The notes beneath the pieces are model-generated. The model saw only the letters and a list, made by a program, of their open reading frames with translations, ran no database searches and was not told the origin of the DNA. Both the position numbers and the translations under genes were made by a program. A DNA stretch of 7,812 nt, from NCBI GenBank assembly GCA_002315495.1, contig DCGJ01000113.1, positions 1 to 7,812 of the forward strand, in the 5' to 3' direction. Source of the stretch: Lachnoclostridium sp. UBA1781 (GTDB taxonomy: Bacteria; Bacillota; Clostridia; Lachnospirales; Lachnospiraceae). Positions 1-5,683 of this stretch are shown piece after piece (position 1 is the first letter of the stretch; every line of letters begins with the position of its first letter).

Positions 1-821
1 CCAAGGTTGGAGCCGCCGCCTGCGCAGCCGATGATGATGTCCGGGGTAATGCCGTATTTGTCAAGAGCCGCCTTTGCCTCCAGACCGATTACGGACTGGT
101 GAAGGAGAACCTGGTTCAATACGGAGCCGAGAACATAACGATAACCCTCGTTCGTAACGGCAACTTCAACGGCCTCGGAGATTGCACAGCCAAGGGAACC
201 GGTAGTTCCCGGATGCTCGGCAAGAATCTTCTTACCAACCTCCGTGGTCATGGATGGGGAAGGGGTAACATTTGCGCCGTAGGTTCTCATAACCTCACGA
301 CGGAACGGCTTCTGCTCGTAGGAGCATTTAACCATGTATACCTTACAATCGAGGTCAAAATAGGAACAAGCCATGGAAAGTGCGGTACCCCACTGGCCTG
401 CGCCGGTCTCAGTGGTAACGCCCTTGAGACCCTGCTTCTTAGCATAGTAAGCCTGAGCGAGTGCGGAGTTCAGCTTGTGGCTTCCGCTGGTATTGTTACC
501 CTCGAACTTGTAGTAAATCTTTGCCGGGGTACCAAGTGCCTTCTCAAGGTGATAAGCACGCATAACCGGAGACGGGCGATAGGTCTTATAGTAAGCCTGA
601 ATCTCTTCCGGAATATCGAAATAAGCGGTGTCGTCGTCAAGCTCCTGCTTAACAAGCTCTTCACAGAAAATCGGGGTAAGCTCCTCAGCGGTGAGTGGCT
701 TTAAGGTGCCCGGGTTCAAAAGCGGAGCCGGCTTAACCTTCATGTCTGCACGAACGTTATACCACTGCTTCGGAATCTCATCTTCACTCAAATAAATCTT
801 GTATGGAATCTTCTGGTCCAT
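1..821 (-). CDS. trpB: TrpB2-type tryptophan synthase beta chain (TrpB-like PLP enzyme), 3' end cut by window
   Basis: Probable pyridoxal-phosphate enzyme that joins indole to serine to make tryptophan, in the cytoplasm. The gene runs out of the left edge; 273 complete codons are visible, about 60% of the usual ~450 residues. The long N-terminal extension (IPYKIYLSEDEIPKQWYN, about residues 5-22) and the wording NNTSGSHKLNSA mark the TrpB2 subgroup rather than classical TrpB1. Lys116 in GSHK is the expected Schiff-base lysine. ETGAGQWG (138-145) is the substrate loop. GCAGGGSN (265-272) is the glycine-rich phosphate-binding loop. The start is the ATG at 819-821, preceded by AGGAGGG at 7 bases spacing. 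It is divergent from a LysR-type regulator, with a promoter at 907-935. No trpA or other trp gene is visible. TrpB2 enzymes often act without TrpA, for instance in indole salvage; that role here is inference. The family call is secure, the exact physiological role less so. Confidence 0.93.
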   Translation of the reverse strand, partial: MDQKIPYKIYLSEDEIPKQWYNVRADMKVKPAPLLNPGTLKPLTAEELTPIFCEELVKQELDDDTAYFDIPEEIQAYYKTYRPSPVMRAYHLEKALGTPAKIYYKFEGNNTSGSHKLNSALAQAYYAKKQGLKGVTTETGAGQWGTALSMACSYFDLDCKVYMVKCSYEQKPFRREVMRTYGANVTPSPSMTTEVGKKILAEHPGTTGSLGCAISEAVEVAVTNEGYRYVLGSVLNQVLLHQSVIGLEAKAALDKYGITPDIIIGCAGGGSNL

Positions 822-857
822 GTTCTTTCCCTCCTGGAAAAAGTTTGTTTTCGCGGC

Positions 858-881
858 CTTCGGTTTTTGCAAAATGCGAAG
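858..881 (-). repeat. Interrupted 24-bp dyad in the trpB2 leader
   Basis: CTTCG (858-862) pairs with CGAAG (877-881), and the core TTTTGCAAAA (865-874) is itself a perfect palindrome with the same centre; a 2-base mismatch on each side separates the two parts. It falls inside the predicted 80-base leader of trpB2, so it could be an RNA hairpin or a third protein-binding site. No run of T follows, so it is not an obvious terminator. Confidence 0.35.
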
Positions 882-903
882 CTCCGAGAGTCGCTGTCTG
901 AAT

Positions 904-936
904 TCAAGTATAGACTTGATTTTTACAGATGTAAAA
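904..936. promoter_or_regulatory. Two back-to-back 16-bp dyads over the trpB2 promoter (candidate operator)
   Basis: TCAAGT-ATAG-ACTTGA (904-919) is a perfect 6-bp inverted repeat with a 4-base centre. One base later, TTTTACA-GA-TGTAAAA (921-936) is a perfect 7-bp inverted repeat with a 2-base centre. The centres are 17 bases apart. The first covers the -10 and the second the -35 of the predicted trpB2 promoter. Because both lie upstream of the predicted transcription start, they would act as DNA sites rather than RNA hairpins. The LysR-type protein encoded next door is the obvious candidate binder, but neither dyad is a textbook T-N11-A box. Confidence 0.45.
907..935 (-). promoter_or_regulatory. 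Predicted sigma-70/SigA promoter of trpB2
   Basis: On the minus strand TTTACA (935-930) and TATACT (912-907) each match the -35 and -10 consensus at five of six positions, with an ideal 17-base spacer. The predicted transcript would start near 900 and give a leader of about 80 bases before the ATG at 821. Both hexamers lie inside dyads that could be operators. Confidence 0.55.
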
Positions 937-1077
937 TGATAAAATGTGGTATGGCAATAAGAAAAAGTTATTGAAAACGCCGCATTTTCCGAGAGAAAGC
1001 AGTTCAACAAAGGGGTTTATTCGGAAAAATTATGATAAATTGACGAAATATGAACAATATACAGAGGAGGGGACACA

Positions 1078-1974
1078 ATGAATATCAATCAGCTGGAATA
1101 CTTTATCTGTGTTGCTGAGTGTCTGAATTTTACAAAGGCTGCAGCAAAATGCTACATTTCCCAGACAGCCATGACACAGCAAATCAAAGCCCTCGAAAAG
1201 AAGGTCGGAGTACCGCTTTTTGTGCGCGATAAGCATCACGTACAGCTGACGAACGCGGGAAAAGTGCTTTTGTCCGAAGCTCGTACCATCGTGGAGAAGA
1301 GCGATGAGGCGATGCGACTGGCGCGCCTGGCCTCGGACGGCGTGCGCGGCCAGCTGACCATCGGGTATATTCGTGGTTATGGCTCTGTGGGGTTTTCCTC
1401 CATTTTGCGAAATTTTCACAGCACCTATCCGGGCATTCAGATTACGCTGGTCCGTGACAATCTGAGCGGACTTCTCGGGCGTGTGGATAAAGGGGAATGC
1501 GATATCGTATTTGCAGTAGCTCCGCAGAAATATCAAAATGCGGACCTGAACCATCTGTTCCTGCAAAGCTATCCGGTAATGGGTGTGCTTCAAAAGGAGC
1601 ATCCGCTTGGTGATCGGGAATATCTGACTTATTCGGATCTCGAAGGCGAGAAGTTTATCATGATGCAGCCGGCGGACCGTGCAAAGGACCAGATGGAGGA
1701 GTCGGTGCTGATTTATGAACGTGGAGGATATCTTCCGAATGTGGTTGCGGTAGAAAGAGACCCGGAAAGCCTTTTGATGATGATTTCAGCGGGGCTTGGA
1801 ATCAGTATTGTGCCGGAGTACGTGATTCATAATCAGTATCGAAACGAAGAATTGAAGATTTTGCCGATGTTAAAGTCGGATAAAACGGCCGAAACGGTTG
1901 ATTTTCATGCCAGCTGGTCAAAGCATAGCACGAACTCTGCGGTGGAGAGATTGGTCGAGATGTTAAAGATGTAG
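1078..1974 (+). CDS. LysR-family transcriptional regulator
   Basis: DNA-binding regulator of 298 residues, the usual length for the LysR family. Residues 1-60 form the winged helix-turn-helix: NQLEYF near the N-terminus, then LNFTKAAAKCYISQTAMTQQ with the recognition helix around SQTAMTQQIKALE, then the wing around PLFVRDKHHVQLTNAG. A linker helix runs to about residue 88. The rest (from about QLTIGYIRGY) is the type 2 periplasmic-binding-protein-like effector domain. The segment LMMISAGLGISIVPEYV is the typical conserved patch near the end of that domain. The start ATG has a strong GAGGAGGGG site 5 bases upstream. It is divergent from trpB2 and convergent with the gene at 2129-2596. By family habit it probably regulates the divergent trpB2 and itself. 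The effector cannot be read from the sequence; indole, tryptophan or serine would be reasonable guesses. Confidence 0.93.
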   Translation: MNINQLEYFICVAECLNFTKAAAKCYISQTAMTQQIKALEKKVGVPLFVRDKHHVQLTNAGKVLLSEARTIVEKSDEAMRLARLASDGVRGQLTIGYIRGYGSVGFSSILRNFHSTYPGIQITLVRDNLSGLLGRVDKGECDIVFAVAPQKYQNADLNHLFLQSYPVMGVLQKEHPLGDREYLTYSDLEGEKFIMMQPADRAKDQMEESVLIYERGGYLPNVVAVERDPESLLMMISAGLGISIVPEYVIHNQYRNEELKILPMLKSDKTAETVDFHASWSKHSTNSAVERLVEMLKM

Positions 1975-1991
1975 AAGATAAAAAAGAAATA

Positions 1992-2128
1992 GACGGTGAG
2001 GCAGTGAAGCGATGGAAGTGAAGTCTTCTTGCGCTTAAGGGAACGCCACCTGTATGATGTAAGCAATCAAACCGACCCATTCTCACCTAAGGAAATGCTG
2101 ACGACTTGGTGATGCGGGCTAGCCCGCC
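1992..2128. other. Candidate structured RNA or small mobile-element remnant between convergent genes
   Basis: This stretch has no credible reading frame but much symmetry. GGTGAG (1995-2000) can pair with CTCACC (2082-2087), enclosing about 80 bases. Inside, AAGCG-ATG-GAAG (2007-2018) faces CTTC-TTG-CGCTT (2025-2036), giving a 9-bp hairpin with a symmetric 3x3 internal loop and a 6-base loop. The heptamer AGTGAAG occurs twice, 14 bases apart (2003-2009 and 2017-2023). CACC (2084-2087) could instead pair with GGTG (2108-2111). At the right end lies the perfect palindrome GCGGGCTAGCCCGC (2114-2127), one base from the stop of the convergent gene. I do not recognise the family. Alternatives are an omega/HEARO-type or other mobile-element RNA, an IS200/IS605-like end, a group II intron fragment, or a 3' processing structure shared by the two transcripts. 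Strand is undecided. Confidence 0.35.
2114..2127. repeat. Perfect 14-bp GC-rich palindrome GCGGGCTAGCCCGC
   Basis: All 14 bases are self-complementary, which would form a very tight hairpin. It begins one base beyond the stop codon of the minus-strand gene at 2129. It has no T-run on either side, so it is not a standard rho-independent terminator, although it may block or stabilise the 3' ends of the two converging transcripts. Confidence 0.6.
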
Positions 2129-2596
2129 CTAAATCATGTGATAGGCGTTTGCGTCGTAACTGCTCTGAAGCGGTACAATGGTGAACTTTAATCTTGCCAG
2201 AATAATCAAATCATCGATGGCGGCAACCTCGCCGTCCGTCTCAATCTTTACCAAAAAATCTGCGCTTGGAAGTTCTACGCGGTCCATGTGAAGACTGCCC
2301 TTCGCCTGGCGAAGAGCTTCGTTTGTGGAATCTCCAACGTCGGAGGAGGTCCAAAGCAAGCGGTCTCCGTCATCATTTTCAATGGAAGCATCCTTCAACA
2401 ACTTCTCGAAGCGGATTCCGTCCATGAAGTCCGGATACTTATCGCACAGCTGGTTATAAACAAAATGCAGCATGGCCATAAACAGCTCATGCGCCGCCTC
2501 GTAATTATCAAAGATACCAAGCACGGCATCCTCGGAACGCTTAACAGAAAGCTCCTGAACTTCCGGATATCCGGATACAACATACGCACACCCCAT
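2129..2596 (-). CDS. Hypothetical protein, 155 residues, unrecognised
   Basis: I do not recognise this protein. The start chosen is the ATG at 2594-2596, because AAAGGAG lies 8 bases upstream; an in-frame ATG 45 bases further upstream has no such site and would place this ribosome binding site inside the gene. The protein begins MGCAYVVSGYPEVQELSVKR, then has a probable helical stretch (about residues 22-55, rich in A, L, F, M and E, including EAAHELFMAMLHFVYNQL). An acidic turn follows (SIENDDGDRLLW), and a C-terminal part rich in V, I, L and D ends in NAYHMI. There is no signal peptide, membrane segment, metal motif or nucleotide-binding motif. It lies 75 bases downstream of the leuC-like gene on the same strand and is probably the last gene of that unit. 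It occupies the place where leuD is normally found but has no likeness to LeuD. Coding is supported by the good ribosome binding site and clean frame; function is unknown. Confidence 0.75.
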   Translation of the reverse strand: MGCAYVVSGYPEVQELSVKRSEDAVLGIFDNYEAAHELFMAMLHFVYNQLCDKYPDFMDGIRFEKLLKDASIENDDGDRLLWTSSDVGDSTNEALRQAKGSLHMDRVELPSADFLVKIETDGEVAAIDDLIILARLKFTIVPLQSSYDANAYHMI

Positions 2597-2604
2597 TGTG
2601 TCTT

Positions 2605-2611
2605 CTCCTTT
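2605..2611 (-). promoter_or_regulatory. Ribosome binding site AAAGGAG fixing the start of the 155-residue protein
   Basis: AAAGGAG on the minus strand stands 8 bases before the ATG at 2596. It decides for this start over the upstream in-frame ATG at 2641 and the one at 2617. Confidence 0.7.
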
Positions 2612-2648
2612 GCTCATATCAGATTCTTTTGAAATGATCATATCGTGT

Positions 2649-2660
2649 GAATTGCAATTC
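2649..2660. repeat. 12-bp perfect palindrome GAATTGCAATTC
   Basis: It lies in the 75-base gap between the leuC-like gene and the 155-residue gene. It could be a small operator or a weak hairpin; no promoter elements of quality surround it and no T-run follows, so its role is open. Confidence 0.3.
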
Positions 2661-2671
2661 CGTTCTCTAAC

Positions 2672-3937
2672 TTATCCCAATATTTCTCTCGGATCGGTAA
2701 TGTAGCCGTTAATCGCACTGGCAGCCGCCGTCATTGGACTTGCGAGATATACCTCTTTCGCCTCGTGCCCCATGTGTGTCACGAAGTTATGATTGGTCGT
2801 TGCGATGCACCGCTCTCCCGTTGAAAGAATCTCCATGTGTCCACCAAGGCAGAGCCCGCAATTCGGCGTGGATACCTTCGCGCCGGCATCAATAAAGCCG
2901 GTCATCCAGCCATTTGCAAATGCGGCATTGTAAATCTGCGTCGTGCCCGGAATGATGATGCAGTGCACATTCGGTGCAACCTTCTTGCCTTTTAGCATAA
3001 GATAGGCGGCCTCAAGATCCTCCAGACGTCCGTTGGTACACGAACCGATGACCACCTGGTCCACCTTCACGTGGGAAAGGGCATTGGCCGGGAGTGTTTC
3101 CTTCGGCTCCATCGGGCAGGTGACGACAGGCTCGAGTTGGGCCAGGTCGATTTCGATGGTCTCCTCGTAAGGAGCATCCGAATCTGCAATGTAAACCACA
3201 GGAGTTCGTTCGCTGCGTCCGTTTAGATAGTGAAGCGTGATGCCGTCAACCGGGAAAATACCGTTCGCCGCGCCGGCCTCGACTACCATGTTACAGATGC
3301 AGAGCCGATCGTCCATAGAAAGAGATGCCACGCCTTCGCCGGTGAATTCCAAACTCTTACCACGCGCCTTCTCCGTGCCCAAAAGCCCAAGAATGGTCAG
3401 AATCAGGTCCTTCCCCGAGCATTCCAGAGGAAGCGAGTTCAAAAGTCGAACATTGATTGCGGCAGGTACGGTAAGTCTCGTTGTCCCATACGCCATCGCG
3501 TGTGCCAGGGCTTCCGAATCGGTTCGGATGGAAAATGCTCCGACTGCCCCATAGGTACAAGTATTCTTGTCGGCACCAATCACACAGTCGCCTGCGGTTA
3601 CGATTCCCTGCTCGGGCAAAATGGCCTGCTCAAGTCCGCTCCGCCCCACATCAAAAAAGTGGGAAAGGCGGTAGCGCTTCGCAAAATCACGACACTGTCG
3701 AATCTGGTCGGCGGTCTTAATATCCTTATTCAGACTAAAATGGTCCAAAATCACGACAATACGCTCGGAATCGAACACCTTATTGTATTCCATGCGCTCG
3801 AATTCGTCAATGGCGAGCGGCGTGGTCCGCCCATTTCCAAGCACGAGATCGACCTTGGCAGATACCTTCCGGCCGTCGGAAACTGAGGTCAGGTCGCTAT
3901 GTGCCGCCAAGATTTTTTGCGTCATTGTCATCCCCAT
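2672..3937 (-). CDS. LeuC-like aconitase-family dehydratase, large subunit, with altered active-site motifs
   Basis: Related to the large subunit of 3-isopropylmalate dehydratase (LeuC/HacA type 2, usually ~420 residues; here 421). Clear family blocks are MGMTMTQKILAAH (1-13), DHFSLNKD (65-72), FDVGRSGLEQAILPEQG (95-111), NGIFPVDG (225-232), VIGSCTNGRLEDL (296-308) and CGLCLGG (360-366). The three expected [4Fe-4S] ligands are present: Cys300, Cys360 and Cys363. However, the usual DSHTCTYGA reads DKNTCTYGA (Asp123-Lys124-Asn125), so the catalytic histidine is replaced. The glycine-rich stretch after it (usually STGVGSTD) reads SIRTD. The usual NRNFxGR motif reads NHNFVTH (382-388), so both substrate-binding arginines are His383 and His388. 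The frame is intact and the start has GAGGAG upstream, so it looks expressed. No leuD is adjacent. It is either a dehydratase paralogue with a different substrate or a non-catalytic homologue; the true LeuC is probably encoded elsewhere. I therefore give no gene symbol. Confidence 0.85.
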   Translation of the reverse strand: MGMTMTQKILAAHSDLTSVSDGRKVSAKVDLVLGNGRTTPLAIDEFERMEYNKVFDSERIVVILDHFSLNKDIKTADQIRQCRDFAKRYRLSHFFDVGRSGLEQAILPEQGIVTAGDCVIGADKNTCTYGAVGAFSIRTDSEALAHAMAYGTTRLTVPAAINVRLLNSLPLECSGKDLILTILGLLGTEKARGKSLEFTGEGVASLSMDDRLCICNMVVEAGAANGIFPVDGITLHYLNGRSERTPVVYIADSDAPYEETIEIDLAQLEPVVTCPMEPKETLPANALSHVKVDQVVIGSCTNGRLEDLEAAYLMLKGKKVAPNVHCIIIPGTTQIYNAAFANGWMTGFIDAGAKVSTPNCGLCLGGHMEILSTGERCIATTNHNFVTHMGHEAKEVYLASPMTAAASAINGYITDPREILG

Positions 3938-4029
3938 GGCTGTCTCCTCTCCGTCATGTTATGATTCGGCCCTCCAGTCGAGTCTGCATTTGCCTGCTTA
4001 ACAAAATTCCGCACGATCAAACACGTGAA

Positions 4030-4407
4030 TTATGCCAGCTCTGCGATGACTTCAACCTCTACCAATGCGCCCTTTGGAAGCGCATTTACCGCAACACAGC
4101 TTCTTGCCGGCGCGGAAGTAATGTAACGTCCGTAAATCTCGTTAAATGCGGCAAAGTCAGCCATATCAGCTAAAAAGCAGGTCGTTTTAACGATCTTGTC
4201 AAGACCGGAGCCGGCAGCAGTAAGTACTGCCTCGAGGTTCTTCATTACCTGCTCCGCCTGTGCGGTAATTTCGGTACCTACCATAAGACCGGTAGCCGGA
4301 TCAAGAGGAATCTGACCGGAGGTGAATACCAGATTTCCGGTAGTTAATGCCTGCGAGTAAGGGCCAATTGCGGCCGGTGCTTTGTCGGTATGAATCTTTT
4401 GAGCCAT
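4030..4407 (-). CDS. ridA: RidA family reactive enamine/imine deaminase
   Basis: Small cytosolic enzyme of the RidA (YjgF/YER057c/UK114) family that hydrolyses 2-aminoacrylate and related enamines/imines released by PLP enzymes such as threonine/serine dehydratase, sparing other PLP enzymes from damage. The 125-residue product is the standard length. IGPYSQA (14-20) contains the conserved Tyr17; Arg102 in PARSCVAV corresponds to the substrate-carboxylate-binding arginine of active members (Arg105 in E. coli); VEVEVIAELA closes the protein with the conserved acidic residues. These features place it in the active RidA subgroup. The start is the ATG at 4405-4407 with AAAAGGAG 8 bases upstream; the frame stays open further upstream but lacks such a site. 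It lies between the DUF815 gene (88 bases upstream) and the leuC-like gene (92 bases downstream). The link with isoleucine synthesis, where threonine dehydratase produces its substrates, is a natural one. Confidence 0.93.
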   Translation of the reverse strand: MAQKIHTDKAPAAIGPYSQALTTGNLVFTSGQIPLDPATGLMVGTEITAQAEQVMKNLEAVLTAAGSGLDKIVKTTCFLADMADFAAFNEIYGRYITSAPARSCVAVNALPKGALVEVEVIAELA

Positions 4408-4430
4408 TTTTCGTTCTCCTTTTATACGGG

Positions 4431-4457
4431 AAATGGGCACCGGACGGGTACCCATTT
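4431..4457 (-). terminator. Hairpin between the DUF815 gene and ridA (weak terminator or processing site)
   Basis: AAATGGG (4431-4437) pairs with CCCATTT (4451-4457); after a 1x1 mismatch ACC (4439-4441) pairs with GGT (4447-4449), leaving a 5-base loop. On the minus strand the hairpin is followed by only a short TTT then CCCG, so it is a poor terminator. It may set the amount of ridA message, or act as an RNA processing or stability element. Confidence 0.35.
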
Positions 4458-4495
4458 TCAAATTCTTATCTCGTGAACATGCATTCCACAAAAAA

Positions 4496-5680
4496 CTACA
4501 TCAGGCTTTCCACGAACTGCTTTGCGGCACGCGGAGAGCGGCTCCCTTTACGAAGCGCATAGGCTTCGGCCTTGGTCACCAGCTCCTGTTCGTCCATCGG
4601 AACCTGATTTCTTGCTGCCAGCGTTTTAACAATCTCGGTAAATAACTGCTTGTTCGGCTTTTCGTAATAAATCGTCAGACCGAAGCGCTCAGAGAGTGAC
4701 ATCAGCTCCTGTATCGTGTCATTTCTGTGCACGTCATCCATACCGTCGCGCTCTGCAAAGGTCTCCTTTACGATGTGACGACGGTTCGAGGTGGCATAAA
4801 TCACCGCATTGCTTGCGGAAGCGGAAGCGGAGCCCTCGAGGGCGGCCTTCAGCATACTGAAGCAGTCGTCATTCTTATTAAAGGAAAGGTCATCAATGAA
4901 AATGATGAACTTAAGCGGGTTGTCTCGAATCTTTGCCATTACGTCAGACAGACCGAACAGCTGATCTTTACGAATCTCGATGAGGCGAATGCCCCGAGGA
5001 GAGAAGTAGTTGGCGCAGGCCTTAACGGAAGAGGATTTGCCGGTGCCTGCGTCTCCGAAGAGAAGCACATTTGCCGCAGGACGCCCCTCAATCAAGGCAA
5101 TCGTATTGTCGAAGAGCTGCTTTCTCTCTCTCTCGTAGCCAACGAAATCCTCTTCGTTAATCGTATCTGCAACCGCTACCGGAAGAATCTCACTGCCGGA
5201 GACGCGGAACATAATGTTGTTCGCAAAGATGCCGTAACCGTAATCGCCAATATGGTTCATGCGGTCCTGGTATGTGGATTCGAAGTCAATCTGCTCGTTA
5301 TCAAACTGAGGCAGGTCCCCGTCGTATCCGATGAATTCACGGAAGGATTCGGCGGAGAGTGTGGTGAGCTTTGAGAATAGCATCAGCTCACGAACCGCAT
5401 TTGTGGAAAATGCGAATGAGTTTTCCTTGCCCTGAGAAGCATTTACAATGAAACGATTCTCGTCGGAGTACACCGCACGGGCAAGATACTCGGAAAAGGA
5501 ATTGTTGTCGTAAGACAACGAAAATACGAATGAGCCAAACAGGTTGAGGCGGGTATAAACATCGTCCGCGCTGTTCAGTAATTCCATCAGGCATGCCATC
5601 GGCGGCTGCGAAAGAATGCTTCGAAACACGCTGATGGAAGATAGTTCATACCCAATTTGTCTCATTTCCCGTTTTGTCAT
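4496..5680 (-). CDS. DUF815 family AAA+ ATPase
   Basis: Predicted ATP-dependent AAA+ protein of the DUF815 family; its cellular role is not known to me. The 394-residue product has a variable N-terminal region (1-170), then the AAA+ module. This begins with EEDFVGYERERKQLFDNT (177-193). The Walker A motif GDAGTGKSS is at 209-217 with Lys215. The Walker B segment FIIFIDDL is at 258-265 with Asp263/Asp264. Sensor 1 is in YATSNRRH (295-302, Asn299), followed by the family hallmark SLSERFGL (328-335) and a sensor-2-like SRSPRAAKQF (380-389). A short Ser-Ala run (GSASASAS, 283-290) interrupts a loop. The start ATG lies 3 bases after the ilvD stop. Its ribosome binding site GAGGG lies in the last ilvD codons, so the two are almost certainly translated together. 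There is no signal peptide or membrane segment. The family call is strong; its purpose in an amino acid operon is open. Confidence 0.9.
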   Translation of the reverse strand: MTKREMRQIGYELSSISVFRSILSQPPMACLMELLNSADDVYTRLNLFGSFVFSLSYDNNSFSEYLARAVYSDENRFIVNASQGKENSFAFSTNAVRELMLFSKLTTLSAESFREFIGYDGDLPQFDNEQIDFESTYQDRMNHIGDYGYGIFANNIMFRVSGSEILPVAVADTINEEDFVGYERERKQLFDNTIALIEGRPAANVLLFGDAGTGKSSSVKACANYFSPRGIRLIEIRKDQLFGLSDVMAKIRDNPLKFIIFIDDLSFNKNDDCFSMLKAALEGSASASASNAVIYATSNRRHIVKETFAERDGMDDVHRNDTIQELMSLSERFGLTIYYEKPNKQLFTEIVKTLAARNQVPMDEQELVTKAEAYALRKGSRSPRAAKQFVESLM

Positions 5681-5683
5681 GGT

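Larger units (their letters stand above)
822..1077. promoter_or_regulatory. Divergent control region between trpB2 and the LysR-type gene
   Basis: This 256-base AT-rich stretch contains no gene. It holds the ribosome binding sites of both flanking genes (AGGAGGG for trpB2; GAGGAGGGG at 1064-1072 for the regulator), a sigma-70-like promoter for trpB2, two adjacent dyads at 904-936 and a third dyad at 858-881. For the regulator, the best -10 candidate is TATGAT at 1031-1036, but no good -35 sits at the right distance, so its promoter may be weak or dependent on an activator. LysR-type regulators commonly bind the shared region with their divergent neighbour. This layout fits that, but binding is inferred. 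Confidence 0.6.

Noticed and set aside
99..704. Open frame of 201 codons on the plus strand opposite trpB2
   Set aside because: It lies wholly inside the complement of the recognisable TrpB2 coding sequence and has no family features.
871..878. Octamer AAAATGCG shared by the trpB2 leader, 981-988 (inverted) and the ilvD leader (7413-7420) as a common regulatory motif
   Set aside because: The same octamer also occurs inside coding sequence near 1546 and 5407, so it is not specific to control regions.
1040..1063. TTGACG (1040-1045) with TATACA (1058-1063) as the LysR-type gene promoter
   Set aside because: The spacer is only 12 bases and the -10 would overlap the ribosome binding site.
2597..2641. 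Longer start (ATG at 2641) for the 155-residue protein
   Set aside because: The strong AAAGGAG site lies downstream of it and is correctly spaced for the ATG at 2596.
3230..3886. Overlapping plus-strand open frames opposite the leuC-like gene
   Set aside because: The minus-strand frame shows family blocks along its whole length; the plus-strand frames show none.
4727..5374. Plus-strand open frame of 215 codons opposite the DUF815 gene
   Set aside because: Shadow of the AAA+ coding sequence; no motif or start signal.
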